The notes: generated from the sequence alone by a model not told the origin. A stretch of DNA of 50,183 bases from Streptomyces spongiae (GCF_009377185.1 NZ_VJZC01000017.1:1-50183), one strand, 5' to 3'. Positions 9,901 through 18,866 are shown, counted from the stretch's first letter. Numbers and translations are program-made.

Positions 9901-10832
9901 AGCCCTACCGTACGTTGCTGTTCGTGCCCGGCCACAAGCCGGAGTGGGCGCTCAAGGCGCTCGCCGCGGGCGCCGACGCCATCGTCCTCGACCTGGAGGA
10001 CTCCGTACCGGAGGACCGCAAGGCCGAGGCCCGCGCCACGGTCGCGAAGACGCTGGCGGCGCTGCGCGAAAAGCGGCCCGACGCCGGGATCCTGGTGCGG
10101 CCCAACGCCCTGGACACCCGGCTGACCGGCACCGACCTGGAGGCGACGATCCTGCCGGGCCTCACCGGGATCTTCGCCCCCAAGATCTCCGACGCGTCCG
10201 ATGTGATCCGCTACGACGCGCTGCTGGACCACTTCGAGCACCGCAACGGCGTCAGCGGGGTCGAGTACGTCGTGCCGGTGGAGACGATCGGGGCGATCCA
10301 CAACGCCCGGCGCATCGCGCACGCCTCCCCCCGCGTGGGGGCGATGATCGGCCCGACCGCCGAACACGCGGACATCGCGCGGGCGGTCGGCTACGAGTGG
10401 ACGCCCGGCGGCGAGGAGACGCTGTACCTGCGCAGCCGGGTCCTGCTGGCCTGCCGGGAGGCCGGCATCCATCCGCTCACCGCCCTGTGGGAACGGGTCG
10501 ACGACGTCGAAGGGCTGCGGTCCTTCGCCGAGGCGGGCCGCCGGCTGGGCTTCCGGGGCATGATCGTCATCCATCCCGGACATGTCGCCTTGGTCAACGA
10601 GGTGTTCCGGCCGTCGGCGGCGGAGGTCGCCTTCCACGAGGGGCTGATCGACGCGTACGAGCGCGCCGCGGCGGCGGGCGACGGCGCCGTGCGCTACCGC
10701 GGACTGCACATCGACAGGGCACACGCCGAGACCGCTCGCGTGTGGCTCGAAAACGCCGCCGCGCAAGGGGCGTTCACCAGGCGCGGCCCGGCCGCCACCC
10801 ACGCCGCGTCGAACGAGGAGCCCCCGGTATGA
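9897..10832 (+). CDS. HpcH/HpaI aldolase, CitE-like CoA-ester lyase
   Basis: The 311-aa TIM-barrel protein resembles the citrate lyase beta-subunit/malyl-CoA lyase family. Visible residues are RTLLFVPGHKPEW at the start, the metal-binding region LDLEDSVPED, the substrate Arg of VRPNALD and the Glu of PVETIGAI. These Mg-dependent enzymes cleave or form C-C bonds of beta-hydroxyacyl-CoA esters such as malyl-, methylmalyl- or citramalyl-CoA. In this operon it could split a late, short branched intermediate. It is translationally coupled to genes on both sides (ATGA overlaps). The C-terminal ~25 residues look like a disordered extension. Confidence 0.86.
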   Translation: MKPYRTLLFVPGHKPEWALKALAAGADAIVLDLEDSVPEDRKAEARATVAKTLAALREKRPDAGILVRPNALDTRLTGTDLEATILPGLTGIFAPKISDASDVIRYDALLDHFEHRNGVSGVEYVVPVETIGAIHNARRIAHASPRVGAMIGPTAEHADIARAVGYEWTPGGEETLYLRSRVLLACREAGIHPLTALWERVDDVEGLRSFAEAGRRLGFRGMIVIHPGHVALVNEVFRPSAAEVAFHEGLIDAYERAAAAGDGAVRYRGLHIDRAHAETARVWLENAAAQGAFTRRGPAATHAASNEEPPV

Positions 10833-12061
10833 GCCGTATCGACCGCCCGGCCACCGCGCCCCTGCACGGGGTCACCGTTCTCGAACTGGGCACCATGTAC
10901 GCCGCGCCGACCGCCGGCCGGATGCTGCGCGACTTCGGCGCCCGGGTCGTCAAGGTCGAGGACCCGGCGACCGGGGACTACGCCCGGCACTGGACCCCGC
11001 AGCACGAGGGCCTGTCGCTGGGCTTCGCCCGGCTCAACGCGGGCAAGGAGTCGATCGGCATCGACCTGCGGCACGCGGCGGGGCGCGACCTCGTACGCCG
11101 CCTGGCGGCCCGGGTGGACGTGGTACTGGAGTCCTTCCGGCCCGGCCGCCTGGAGGACTGGGGCCTGGGGTACGAGGTGCTGTCGGCCGCCAATCCCGGG
11201 CTGGTGCTGACCCGGGTATCGGGCTTCGGGCAGACCGGGCCCTACCGGCGACGACCCGGCTTCGGCACGGTGGCCGAGACGGCCAGCGGCTATGCCTTCA
11301 CCAACGGCTGGCCGGACACACCGCCCACCTCACCGCCCTTCGGCTTCGCCGACTCGATCGCCGGGCTGGCCGCCGCGTACGGGACCGTCACGGCGCTCGT
11401 CGCCCGTTCCCGCTGCGGCCTGGGCGACGTCGTGGACGTGGCCCTCTACGAGCCGCTGATGTTCATTCTGGGCGACATCGTGCTGTGGTACACCAGCAGC
11501 GGCGAGATCCAGCAACGGGTGGGCAACGGCTCCGGGTCGGCGTCGCCGCGCGGCATCTACCGCGCCGCCGACGGCGGATGGCTGTCCATCGCGGCCTCCT
11601 CGCAGAACATCGCGCTCCGGCTGTTCACCGCGATGGGACATCCCGAGTTCCGCGACGACCCGAGGTTCGCCACGAATCCCGCGCGGATGGCCAACAACGA
11701 GGAGCTGCAGCGCCTGGTCGACGAGTGGGTCGCCCGAAGGCCCCGGGACGAGGTGCTGGCCGTTCTGGAGGCGCACGAGGTGGTGGCCGCGCCGGTCAAC
11801 GACGCCAAGGACATCGTGGAGGACCCGCACTTCCGCGAACGCACCCTGGTCGATCTGGCCGGCACCGTGCTGGGTCCGGCGCTCGTGCCAGGCCCCGTGG
11901 CCCATCTGGGCAGTTGCCCGGGGCCGGTGTACGACGGTGTGCCGGACATCGGGGAGCACACCGAGCGGGCGCTGCGGGAATTCCTCGCGCTGGACCCCGC
12001 CGAGTTGTCCGAGCTGTGCGCGGCGGCCGTGGTGAGCCCGGCCCGCGCCAAGGCGTCGTGA
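10829..12061 (+). CDS. CaiB/BaiF family acyl-CoA transferase
   Basis: This 410-aa class III CoA transferase moves CoA between carboxylic acids through an aspartyl-CoA anhydride. The nucleophilic Asp is placed at Asp175 (PFGFADSIAGL), 24 residues before the conserved GDVVDVAL segment. The N-terminal Rossmann-like motif HGVTVLELGTMYAAPTAGRM and VVKVEDPATGDYAR are typical. I chose the ATG at 10829 (ATGA overlap with the lyase), since the open frame runs far upstream as a shadow of that gene. It may recycle CoA from a pathway end product to new substrate, which would be an alternative to the ligase. Confidence 0.9.
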   Translation: MSRIDRPATAPLHGVTVLELGTMYAAPTAGRMLRDFGARVVKVEDPATGDYARHWTPQHEGLSLGFARLNAGKESIGIDLRHAAGRDLVRRLAARVDVVLESFRPGRLEDWGLGYEVLSAANPGLVLTRVSGFGQTGPYRRRPGFGTVAETASGYAFTNGWPDTPPTSPPFGFADSIAGLAAAYGTVTALVARSRCGLGDVVDVALYEPLMFILGDIVLWYTSSGEIQQRVGNGSGSASPRGIYRAADGGWLSIAASSQNIALRLFTAMGHPEFRDDPRFATNPARMANNEELQRLVDEWVARRPRDEVLAVLEAHEVVAAPVNDAKDIVEDPHFRERTLVDLAGTVLGPALVPGPVAHLGSCPGPVYDGVPDIGEHTERALREFLALDPAELSELCAAAVVSPARAKAS

Positions 12062-12810
12062 TGGAGGCGGCCGACCTGCGGGGGCGCACGGCCCTGGTCA
12101 CCGGCGGCAGCCGGGGCCTGGGACGCCGGATCGCGCAGGGGCTGGCGGAGGCGGGGGCGGACCTGGTGATCGCGTCCCGCGACCTCGCGTCCTGCGAGCG
12201 GGCCGCAGCCGAGATCGGCGAGGCCACCGGGCGGAAGGTGATGCCGTACGCCTGCCACGTCGGCCGCTGGAACGAGGTCGGCCGCCTCACGGAGGCGGCG
12301 TACGAGCGCTTCGGGCACGTCGACGTCCTCGTCAACAACGCCGGGATGTCGCCGCGTTACGACACCGTCGCCGACGTCGGCGAGGAGCTGTTCGACAAGG
12401 TGGTCGGGGTCAACCTCAAGGGGCCCTTCCGGCTGGCCGCCCTGGTGGGCACCCGCATGGCCGAGGCCGGTGGCGGTTCGATCATCAACATCAGCAGCAC
12501 CGCGGCGGTCAGACCGCGCGCGGACATCGTCCCCTACGCGGCCGCCAAGGCCGGTCTCAATGCCGTCACCATCGCCTTCGCCCACGCCTTCGGCCCCACC
12601 GTACGGGTCAACGCCATCATGGCCGGCACCTTCCTGACCGACGTCAGCGCGAGCTGGGACCCGAGCGTCTTCGCCCGCCGCGCGGCGGGGTTCGCCCTGC
12701 GCCGCGGTGGCGATCCACGCGAGATCGTCGGCACCGCCCTGTACCTGGCCGGTGGGCTGTCGTCCTACACGACCGGCTCCGTGATCACCGTCGACGGCGG
12801 CCAGCCGTGA
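12061..12810 (+). CDS. short-chain dehydrogenase/reductase
   Basis: The 249-aa classical SDR has TGGSRGLGRRIAQGL for cofactor binding, NNAGMSPRY, the active site Ser (NISSTAA) and YAAAKAG. The Arg after the first Gly motif and ASRD at the end of beta-2 suggest NADP(H), but this is not certain. The start codon shares one base with the stop of the CaiB gene (TGATG). The C-terminus (SSYTTGSVITVDGGQP) is intact. Within the operon it probably oxidises a hydroxyl on the ring or side chain, or a 3-hydroxyacyl-CoA. Confidence 0.9.
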   Translation: MEAADLRGRTALVTGGSRGLGRRIAQGLAEAGADLVIASRDLASCERAAAEIGEATGRKVMPYACHVGRWNEVGRLTEAAYERFGHVDVLVNNAGMSPRYDTVADVGEELFDKVVGVNLKGPFRLAALVGTRMAEAGGGSIINISSTAAVRPRADIVPYAAAKAGLNAVTIAFAHAFGPTVRVNAIMAGTFLTDVSASWDPSVFARRAAGFALRRGGDPREIVGTALYLAGGLSSYTTGSVITVDGGQP

Positions 12811-12849
12811 CGCGGGGGCCGTCGTGAAGCGTCGTGAAAGGAGCGCAAG

Positions 12850-13635
12850 GTGATCATCGACGTGCACTGCCACGCCTGGCCCGACGCCATCGCCGAACGC
12901 GCGCTGGCAGGCCGTGTCCCACAGCTGAAGCGTCATGGTGACGGCAGGATCTCGACGCTGCCCGGTGTGCTGGCGCGCAGTGGCGTGGACCGGGGGGTGC
13001 TGCTCGGGATCGCGGACTCGGCCCGGCACGTGGACTCCGTGAACCGCTTCGTGGCCCGGCAGCGCGGGCCCGCGCTGCTGGGCTTCGGAACGGTGCACCC
13101 GGATCTGCCGCTGGAGGAGAACGTGGCGAGCCTGAAGCGGAACGGCATCACCGGGATCAAACTGCACTCGCTGTTCCAGGGGTTCGCCTACTCCGACCCT
13201 CGCGTGTGGGAGCTGCTGGAGGCGATTTCCCCGCAGGTCACGGTCATCGCGCACGTCGGCGCGGGCGGCGACCGGGAGAGCAACGAGCGGGCCACTCCGG
13301 GCATGATCCGGGACCTGGTGCGCGGGATTCCGGGCCTGCGCCTGATCGCCTGTCACTTCGGTGGCTACCACCGGCTGGAGGAGGCCGAGGAATCGCTGCT
13401 CGGTGAGAACGTCCACCTGGAGACGTCCTGGCCGCCGACGATGGCGGCCCTCGCGCCGGAACGGGTGCGCGCCATCATCCGCAGACACGGCGCGGACCGG
13501 GTCGTCTTCGGCTCGGACTGGCCGATGGCCGATCCCGCCGCCGAGATCGCCGCGATCAGGGCGCTGGGCCTGCCGGACGCCGACACCGAAGCCGTGCTGG
13601 GCGGCAACTTCGCCCGGCTGATGGGGCTGTCATGA
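12850..13635 (+). CDS. amidohydrolase-family metal-dependent hydrolase (Amidohydro_2)
   Basis: The 261-aa TIM-barrel enzyme starts with the metal motif DVHCHAW. It has His in IAHVGAGG and CHFGGYHR, and Asp in VFGSDWPMADP. This is the pattern of the Amidohydro_2 group (ACMS decarboxylase and lactone hydrolase relatives), which hydrolyse or decarboxylate cyclic or unsaturated acids. Next to a Baeyer-Villiger enzyme, opening of a lactone is a reasonable guess. The GTG start at 12850 has AAAGGAG (12837-12843) upstream. It follows the SDR by 39 nt and overlaps the next gene by ATGA. Confidence 0.85.
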   Translation: MIIDVHCHAWPDAIAERALAGRVPQLKRHGDGRISTLPGVLARSGVDRGVLLGIADSARHVDSVNRFVARQRGPALLGFGTVHPDLPLEENVASLKRNGITGIKLHSLFQGFAYSDPRVWELLEAISPQVTVIAHVGAGGDRESNERATPGMIRDLVRGIPGLRLIACHFGGYHRLEEAEESLLGENVHLETSWPPTMAALAPERVRAIIRRHGADRVVFGSDWPMADPAAEIAAIRALGLPDADTEAVLGGNFARLMGLS

Positions 13636-15629
13636 CTGCCCCGGACAGCGCCGGCGTGATCGTGACCCGGCGGGGAGACGCCACGTGGATCACCCTGAAC
13701 CGGCCCGAGCGGCGCAACGCGTACGACCCGGTCATGGCCGAGACGATCAGCGCCGCGATCGACGACGCCAGCCGCTCCCGGGCGGTGGTGATCACCGGAT
13801 CCGGCGGCAGTTTCTGCGCCGGCGGGGCGCTGAGCGGCCTGGCGGAGCCGGACGTGACGGGGATGCGGGGGCTGTACCGCGGCTCGCTGCGGATGTTCGA
13901 CGCCGTACGGTCCTGCCCCCGGCCGGTCATCGCGGCCGTCAACGGGGCTGCGGCGGGCGGCGGGAACGAGCTGGTCGTCGCCTGCGACCTGGCGATCGCC
14001 GCCGAGTCGGCGACCTTCGGGCAGACCGGTCCGCGGGTGGGCAGCGCGCCGGTGACCGGGGCCACCAATGTCATGGGCGTGCAGATCGGCGAGAAGCGGG
14101 CGAAGGAGATGGCGATGCTGTGCCGCCGCTACAGCGCCACCGAGGCGCTCGGCCTCGGTCTGGTCAACGCGGTCGTTCCCGACGCGGAGTTGACGGCGAC
14201 CGTCGAGGCGTGGATCGCCGAACTCGCGCGGCTCAGCCCGCGGTATCTGGAGATCACCAAGATCAGCTCCAACGTGTGGTGGAACGCCGCCCGCGACTCG
14301 TTCGCCACCGGGCTCGGCATGCTCGTCCAGGCGATCGGCAGCGCCGACATGACCGAGGGCGCGCGAGCGTTCCTGGACAAGCGGCCGCCGCGTTTCCCCG
14401 GCCCCGACGAGCCCGGGGGACCTGACGTGCGAGTCGTCGTCGTGGGGGCCTCGCTCGCCGGGGTGCGGACCGTGCAGGCCCTGCGCCGCCGGGGCTGCGA
14501 CGCGCGGGTGACCCTGGTCGGTGCCGAGCCCGCCATTGCCTGCGACCGGCCGCCGCTGTCCAAGTCGTTCCTGGCCGCCGCCGACCGCGACGCGCCCGCC
14601 GCCCCGGTGATCGCTCCGGACCGGCTCGCCGCACTCGACGTCGCCCTGCGGCTGGGGACGGCCGCGGTGGCCCTCGACCCGCGCGAGCGGACGGTCGTCC
14701 TGGACGACGGCGACCGGCTGCCGTACGACGCCCTGGTGGTCACGACCGGTTCGGCGCCCCGGGTGCTGCCCGGTCTGCCGCCGGGGTCCGATGTCCATGT
14801 GCTGCGCACGGAGCACGACGCGGCGGCCGTCCGGGCCGGGTGCGCGCCGGGCGCGAAGGTGGTCGTGGTGGGTGGCGGGTTCATCGGCGCGGAGGTCGCG
14901 TGGACGGCCCGCGGCCTGGGCTGCGAGGTGACGGTGGTCGAGCCGGCGCGGGCGCTGATGCCGCGCGGGCTCGGTCCCGTACTCGGCGCGGCACTGACCC
15001 GGCGGCATGTCCGCGCCGGCGTCCGGGTGCTGCTGGGCGCCGAGGTGACCGGGGTGGAGAGCGGCCGGAGCGGGGTCGAGGCGGTACGGCTGCGGGACGG
15101 CCGGACCCTCCCGGCCGACCTGGTCGTCGTCGGGGCGGGCAGCGTGCCGCAGACCCGCTGGCTGACCGGGAGCGGCCTCCCCCTGGACGACGGAGTGGTC
15201 TGCGACGACCGGCTGCGCGCCGCCGGGCTCCCGGACGTCTACGCGGCCGGTGACGTCGCCCGCTGGCACCACCCCCGCTACCGCGCGCTGGTCAGATGCG
15301 AGCACTGGACGAACGCGGTCGAGCAGGCAGACGTCGTCGCCGCCAACCTCACCGGCGAGGACCTGCCGTACACGGCCGTCCCGTACGTCTGGTCGGACCA
15401 GCTCGGCACCCGGCTGCACATCCACGGCCGGGTCGGGCCGCACGACTGGGTCCGGGTGGTGCACGGCGATCCGGGCGACGGCGCCTTCGTCGCCGTCACC
15501 GGGCGCGGTGAGGAGCTGCGGGCGGTGGTCGCCCTCGGTGCGGCGCGGGCCCACGCGCCGTACCGCGATCTGCTGCTCACCGGCGGAGACTGGGAGCAGG
15601 CCCGCACGCTCGCGGAGGGGTGCTCATGA
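13632..15629 (+). CDS. fused crotonase (BadI/MenB-like hydrolase) and NAD(P)H:ferredoxin reductase
   Basis: One uninterrupted frame encodes 665 residues. Residues 1-~262 are a crotonase whose middle (FGQTGPRVGSAPVTGATN, LCRRYSATEALGLGLVN) resembles the MenB/BadI branch, which includes 2-ketocyclohexanecarboxyl-CoA hydrolase, rather than hydratases. Hydrolytic ring opening is thus likely. Residues ~266-665 are a full FAD reductase of the rubredoxin/putidaredoxin reductase type: VVGASLAGVRTVQ, NAD motif VVGGGFIGAEVAW, YAAGDVARW and the C-terminal dimer domain. A GTG at 14427 (residue 266) could start a separate reductase. An out-of-frame TGA at 14423-14425 sits where a crotonase stop would be expected, so a one-base error is an alternative to a true fusion. 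The reductase should serve the P450 ferredoxin at 22607. Confidence 0.85.
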   Translation: MTAPDSAGVIVTRRGDATWITLNRPERRNAYDPVMAETISAAIDDASRSRAVVITGSGGSFCAGGALSGLAEPDVTGMRGLYRGSLRMFDAVRSCPRPVIAAVNGAAAGGGNELVVACDLAIAAESATFGQTGPRVGSAPVTGATNVMGVQIGEKRAKEMAMLCRRYSATEALGLGLVNAVVPDAELTATVEAWIAELARLSPRYLEITKISSNVWWNAARDSFATGLGMLVQAIGSADMTEGARAFLDKRPPRFPGPDEPGGPDVRVVVVGASLAGVRTVQALRRRGCDARVTLVGAEPAIACDRPPLSKSFLAAADRDAPAAPVIAPDRLAALDVALRLGTAAVALDPRERTVVLDDGDRLPYDALVVTTGSAPRVLPGLPPGSDVHVLRTEHDAAAVRAGCAPGAKVVVVGGGFIGAEVAWTARGLGCEVTVVEPARALMPRGLGPVLGAALTRRHVRAGVRVLLGAEVTGVESGRSGVEAVRLRDGRTLPADLVVVGAGSVPQTRWLTGSGLPLDDGVVCDDRLRAAGLPDVYAAGDVARWHHPRYRALVRCEHWTNAVEQADVVAANLTGEDLPYTAVPYVWSDQLGTRLHIHGRVGPHDWVRVVHGDPGDGAFVAVTGRGEELRAVVALGAARAHAPYRDLLLTGGDWEQARTLAEGCS

Positions 15630-16631
15630 AGTTCGGTCTCGCGGTCATGAACGACTTCCCGCCCGGAACCGTGCCCGCCGAGAGGCTCGACCAGCTGCGC
15701 GAGCAGGTCGCCGTGGCCGCCGAGGCGGGCTTGTCGTCCATCTGGATGCTCCAGCACTACCTGGGCTCCATGCCGACGCTGCAGCCCGTCCCGACGCTGG
15801 CCGCGCTGTCGGCGGAGGCTCGCGGTATGGACGTCGGCACGAACATGCTCATCCTCCCGCTGCGGCATCCGGTGGAGGTCGCGGAGACCTACGCCACCCT
15901 CGATCATCTGACGGGTGGTCATGTCATCGCGGGCTTCGGCATGGGATACCGGGAGAACGAGTTCGCTTCCTTCGGCGTCCCGATGGACGAGCGCGTGGCG
16001 AGGTACGAGGAGTCCGTCCAGGTCATCAGGGCACTGTGGTCGGGCCGCACCGTGCACCACGACGGCGTGCACTTCCGGCTCGACGGCGAGCGGATCAGTC
16101 TGCCGCCGGTACGTCCGGGCGGCCCGCCCATCATGGTCGGCGCCGGGGCGCACCGTACGGGCGCCCGGCGGGCCGCGCGGTTGGGCGACGGATGGATCGT
16201 CCCTCCGCATGTCTCCGAAGAACGGCTGGCGACCGTGCTCGGCTGGCACCGGGCGGAGGCCGAACGGATCGGCGACGGACGGCGGCACGAGTACGTGGTG
16301 CGCCGGGAGCTGGTGCTCGACACCGACGGCGAGCGGGCCCGCGAGACCGGGCTGCGCGCCCGTGGCGCCCTCACTCGTGCCTACAGCGCCTACAACGCCC
16401 CGGACAGCTCGGCCTCGTACCGGCACCTGGGCGGCGGCCGAGGTCGCCGACGAGTCGTACATCTTCGGCACGCCGCGGCTCGCCGTGGAGCGGCTGACCC
16501 GGTTGGAGCGGCTGGGCGTGGGCCAGGTGATCCTTCGTGCCCAGTGGTTCGACCTGCCGCAGCGGCAGGTGCTGACCACGCTGCGGCTCTTCCGTGACGA
16601 GGTGCTGCCGCACTTCACAGCGGCCGGGTGA
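15626..16631 (+). pseudogene. luciferase-like (LLM) F420/FMN-dependent monooxygenase, frameshifted
   Basis: The gene starts at ATG 15626 (ATGA overlap with the reductase). It reads as a luciferase-like oxidoreductase (MKFGLAVMNDFPPG, LDHLTGGHVIAGFGMGYREN) for about 270 residues. Near 16427-16440, in a run of GGC triplets, the conserved frame shifts by one base. The true C-terminus (VADESYIFGTPRLAVERL to LPHFTAAG) continues in another frame to a TGA at 16629-16631. The first frame instead runs into nonsense and stops at 16597. One extra G in the GGC run would explain it. This may be a real inactivation or a sequencing error. The 3' end overlaps the convergent monooxygenase gene by 17 bp. Confidence 0.8.
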
Positions 16632-18246
16632 CGAAGCCCGGGTAGTCACCGGCGGCGATGTCCTCGCAGACGCGCCGGTAGGTGCCGACGCCGCCGACGT
16701 ACGGCATGAAGACGCGGGGCTTGCCGGGGACGTTGGCGCCGACGTACCAGGAAGCGCCGCGGGGGAACAGGGTGGTGTCGGCGACCTCGGCCACGTGCCG
16801 TACCCAGTCGTCCTCGGCCCGCCGGTCGGCCTCGGTGCTCCACAGGCCGTTCTTGTCCAGCCAGCCGAGGTGGTCGGAGATCCACTCCACGTGCTGTTCG
16901 ATGGAGACGACCATGTTGCTGATGACCGACGGGCTGCCTGGTCCGGTGATCAGGAACAGGTTGGGGAAGCCCGCGGTGGCCAGCCCCAGGTAGGCGCGCG
17001 GTCCGGCGGCCCATTTCTCCCGCAGCGCGAGGCCGTCACGGCCCCGGATGTCCACGGCGAGGACGGCGCCGGTGATCGCGTCGAATCCGGTCGCGAAGAC
17101 GATGCTGTCGAGGTGGTGGTCGGCACTCCCGGTGCGGATGCCGGGCGCGGTGATCCGCTGGACGGGGTCGGCGCGGACGTCGACGAGGGTGACGTCGGGG
17201 CGGTTGAACGTGGCGTAGTAGTCGGTGTCGACCGTCACGCGTTTTGATCCCACGGGGAAGCCGCGGGGGGTCAACGCGTCGGCCACGGCGGGGTCGTGGA
17301 CGATCTCGCGGATCTTGCCGCGCAGGAATTCGGCGGCGGTGTCGTTGGCCGCCTCGTCCTTGAGCAGGTCGTTGAAGGCGCCGATGAACCCACCGCCGCC
17401 CTCCTGCCAGCGTGCCTCGTACTCGGCCGTGCGCTCCCGTGGCGGCACGGTCAGGGCCGACACGTCGTTGTTGCGGCGGGCCGTGCCGTTCGGTGTGTAG
17501 CGGACGAACTGCCGGTGCTCCCGGTAGCGGGCCTTGAGTTCGCGTACGGCGTCGGGATCGAGTGGCCGGTTGCGGGCGGGCAGGCTGAAGTTGGCGGTGC
17601 GCTGGAACACGGTGGTGTGCGCGGCCTGCCGGGCGATGAGCGGGATGGCCTGGGTGCCCGAGGAGCCGGTGCCGATGACGCCCACGCGGCGTCCGGTGAA
17701 GTCCACGCCCTCGTGGGGCCAGTCGGCGGTGTGGTACGTCGTCCCGGTGAAGGAGCCGAGGCCGGGGATGTCCGGGAGTCGGGCGGCCGACAGGCATCCG
17801 GACGCCATGACCAGGAACCGGGTCCGTACGGTCTCCGCCCGGGTTCCCTGTTCGAGCCGTACCCGCCAGATCTGCTGGGATTCGTCGAGGACGGCCGCGG
17901 CGACCCGGGTGCCGAGCCGTATGTCGGGGCGCAGCGCGAAGCGGTCGGCGACGTGGTTGAGGTAGCGCAGGATCTCTGGCTGGGCCGGATAGCGCTCCGT
18001 CCATTGCCATTCCTGTTCCAGTTCCGGGGAGAAGGAGTAGGAGTAGTCCATGCTCTCGACGTCACACCGGGCGCCCGGGTAGCGGTTCCAGAACCAGGTG
18101 CCGCCGACGCCCTCCGCCCGGTCGCAGCAGCGGACGGTGTAGCCCATCTCCCGGAGCCGGTGGAGGGCGTAGAGGCCGGCGAAACCGGCGCCGACGATCA
18201 GGACGTCCAGGTCGAGGGAAGAGGGGCGTTCCTGAGGGTTGGCCAT
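16615..18246 (-). CDS. Baeyer-Villiger monooxygenase, cyclohexanone monooxygenase-like
   Basis: The 543-aa flavoprotein matches the length and motif order of cyclohexanone monooxygenase: FAD site VGAGFAGLYALH, GTWFWNRYPGAR, the BVMO fingerprint FTGTTYHTADWP (residues 166-177), NADPH site GVIGTGSSGTQ, and the C-terminal AEVADTTLFPRGASWYVGAN. It would insert oxygen next to a ketone and produce a lactone or ester using NADPH and O2. A good ribosome site (CAGGAG) precedes the ATG. The gene stands alone on the minus strand with regulon motif C 59 nt upstream. A cyclic ketone substrate is likely from family resemblance. Confidence 0.93.
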   Translation of the reverse strand: MANPQERPSSLDLDVLIVGAGFAGLYALHRLREMGYTVRCCDRAEGVGGTWFWNRYPGARCDVESMDYSYSFSPELEQEWQWTERYPAQPEILRYLNHVADRFALRPDIRLGTRVAAAVLDESQQIWRVRLEQGTRAETVRTRFLVMASGCLSAARLPDIPGLGSFTGTTYHTADWPHEGVDFTGRRVGVIGTGSSGTQAIPLIARQAAHTTVFQRTANFSLPARNRPLDPDAVRELKARYREHRQFVRYTPNGTARRNNDVSALTVPPRERTAEYEARWQEGGGGFIGAFNDLLKDEAANDTAAEFLRGKIREIVHDPAVADALTPRGFPVGSKRVTVDTDYYATFNRPDVTLVDVRADPVQRITAPGIRTGSADHHLDSIVFATGFDAITGAVLAVDIRGRDGLALREKWAAGPRAYLGLATAGFPNLFLITGPGSPSVISNMVVSIEQHVEWISDHLGWLDKNGLWSTEADRRAEDDWVRHVAEVADTTLFPRGASWYVGANVPGKPRVFMPYVGGVGTYRRVCEDIAAGDYPGFVTRPL

Positions 18247-18304
18247 CGGGACTCCTGTTCGCGCGGCGCGCCATCGCGTACCTCAACGCGTCAAGTCAAC
18301 CATA

Positions 18305-18321
18305 AAACCTGCGCATGTTTT
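18305..18321 (+). promoter_or_regulatory. regulon motif copy C
   Basis: The bases AAACCTGCGCATGTTTT match the shared motif closely. On the minus strand the site lies just upstream of a TTGACT hexamer that could be the -35 of the Baeyer-Villiger gene. The flank CTCTAAAACATGCGCA is shared nearly exactly with copy D upstream of the P450, which is strong evidence for a common binding site. Confidence 0.6.
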
Positions 18322-18368
18322 AGAGGGTGGATGGTGAGGATTGCAGGATCACCCTCACGGGATCACCC

Positions 18369-18821
18369 TCAGACGAGTGACCGCTCGATGTCGGCCCACG
18401 GCCCCATGTGCACGACCGTCATCTCGCGCCGCAGGAATCGCCATCGCCCGTCGTCGCCGCGTGCGTAGCGGTCGGTGTAGCGCAGCGCCCCCATGTGCGT
18501 GGTGCCGCCGATTCCCATCTCGACGTGCGCCAGCACCGTTCCCGACGCGTGCCGCTCTCCCAGGTCGGTCACGACGCAGGCGTGCGGGGTGTGCACGGAC
18601 CCGGCGTTTCCGGAGCGCCGTTCGCGCAGGGCGGCGACGACGGCGGTGCGGCCCCGGGCCTCGCCGTCCGGGAACGGCCAGGTCGCGTCGGCGGCGAAGA
18701 GCTCGGCCAGCCCTTCGTAGTCCTGGTCGTCGATGGCGATGCAGTACCGGGCGACGAGGTCGCCGAGCGCCAGGCGCGCCTCCACCGCCCGCAGTCGCGC
18801 TTCCAGGTCCACGAGGTCCAT
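18369..18821 (-). CDS. SnoaL-like/NTF2-fold protein
   Basis: The 150-aa single-domain protein has the NTF2-like alpha+beta pattern (helix LRAVEARLALGDLVARYCIA, then IDDQDYEGLAELFAADATW and VVHMGPW). Such proteins act as small isomerases, dehydratases or hydrolases on cyclic substrates, or are ring-hydroxylase accessory units. The specific reaction cannot be told. The ATG at 18821 is preferred to the one at 18836 because AAGGAG lies 5 nt upstream of it. It is a single-gene unit, divergent from the MFS transporter across a region with regulon motif F. Confidence 0.8.
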   Translation of the reverse strand: MDLVDLEARLRAVEARLALGDLVARYCIAIDDQDYEGLAELFAADATWPFPDGEARGRTAVVAALRERRSGNAGSVHTPHACVVTDLGERHASGTVLAHVEMGIGGTTHMGALRYTDRYARGDDGRWRFLRREMTVVHMGPWADIERSLV

Positions 18822-18866
18822 GAGGACTCCTTCCATGGGGGCTCATTCGAGGTGTGGCACCTAGTC

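Noticed and set aside
11557..15554. Long minus-strand open frames opposite the CaiB-to-reductase operon
   Set aside because: Compositionally they are Arg/Gly/Pro shadows of strongly conserved plus-strand genes and show no domain resemblance.
14427..15629. The ferredoxin reductase annotated as its own gene
   Set aside because: The sequence as given has no stop between it and the crotonase. The separate start is kept only as an alternative in the fusion entry.
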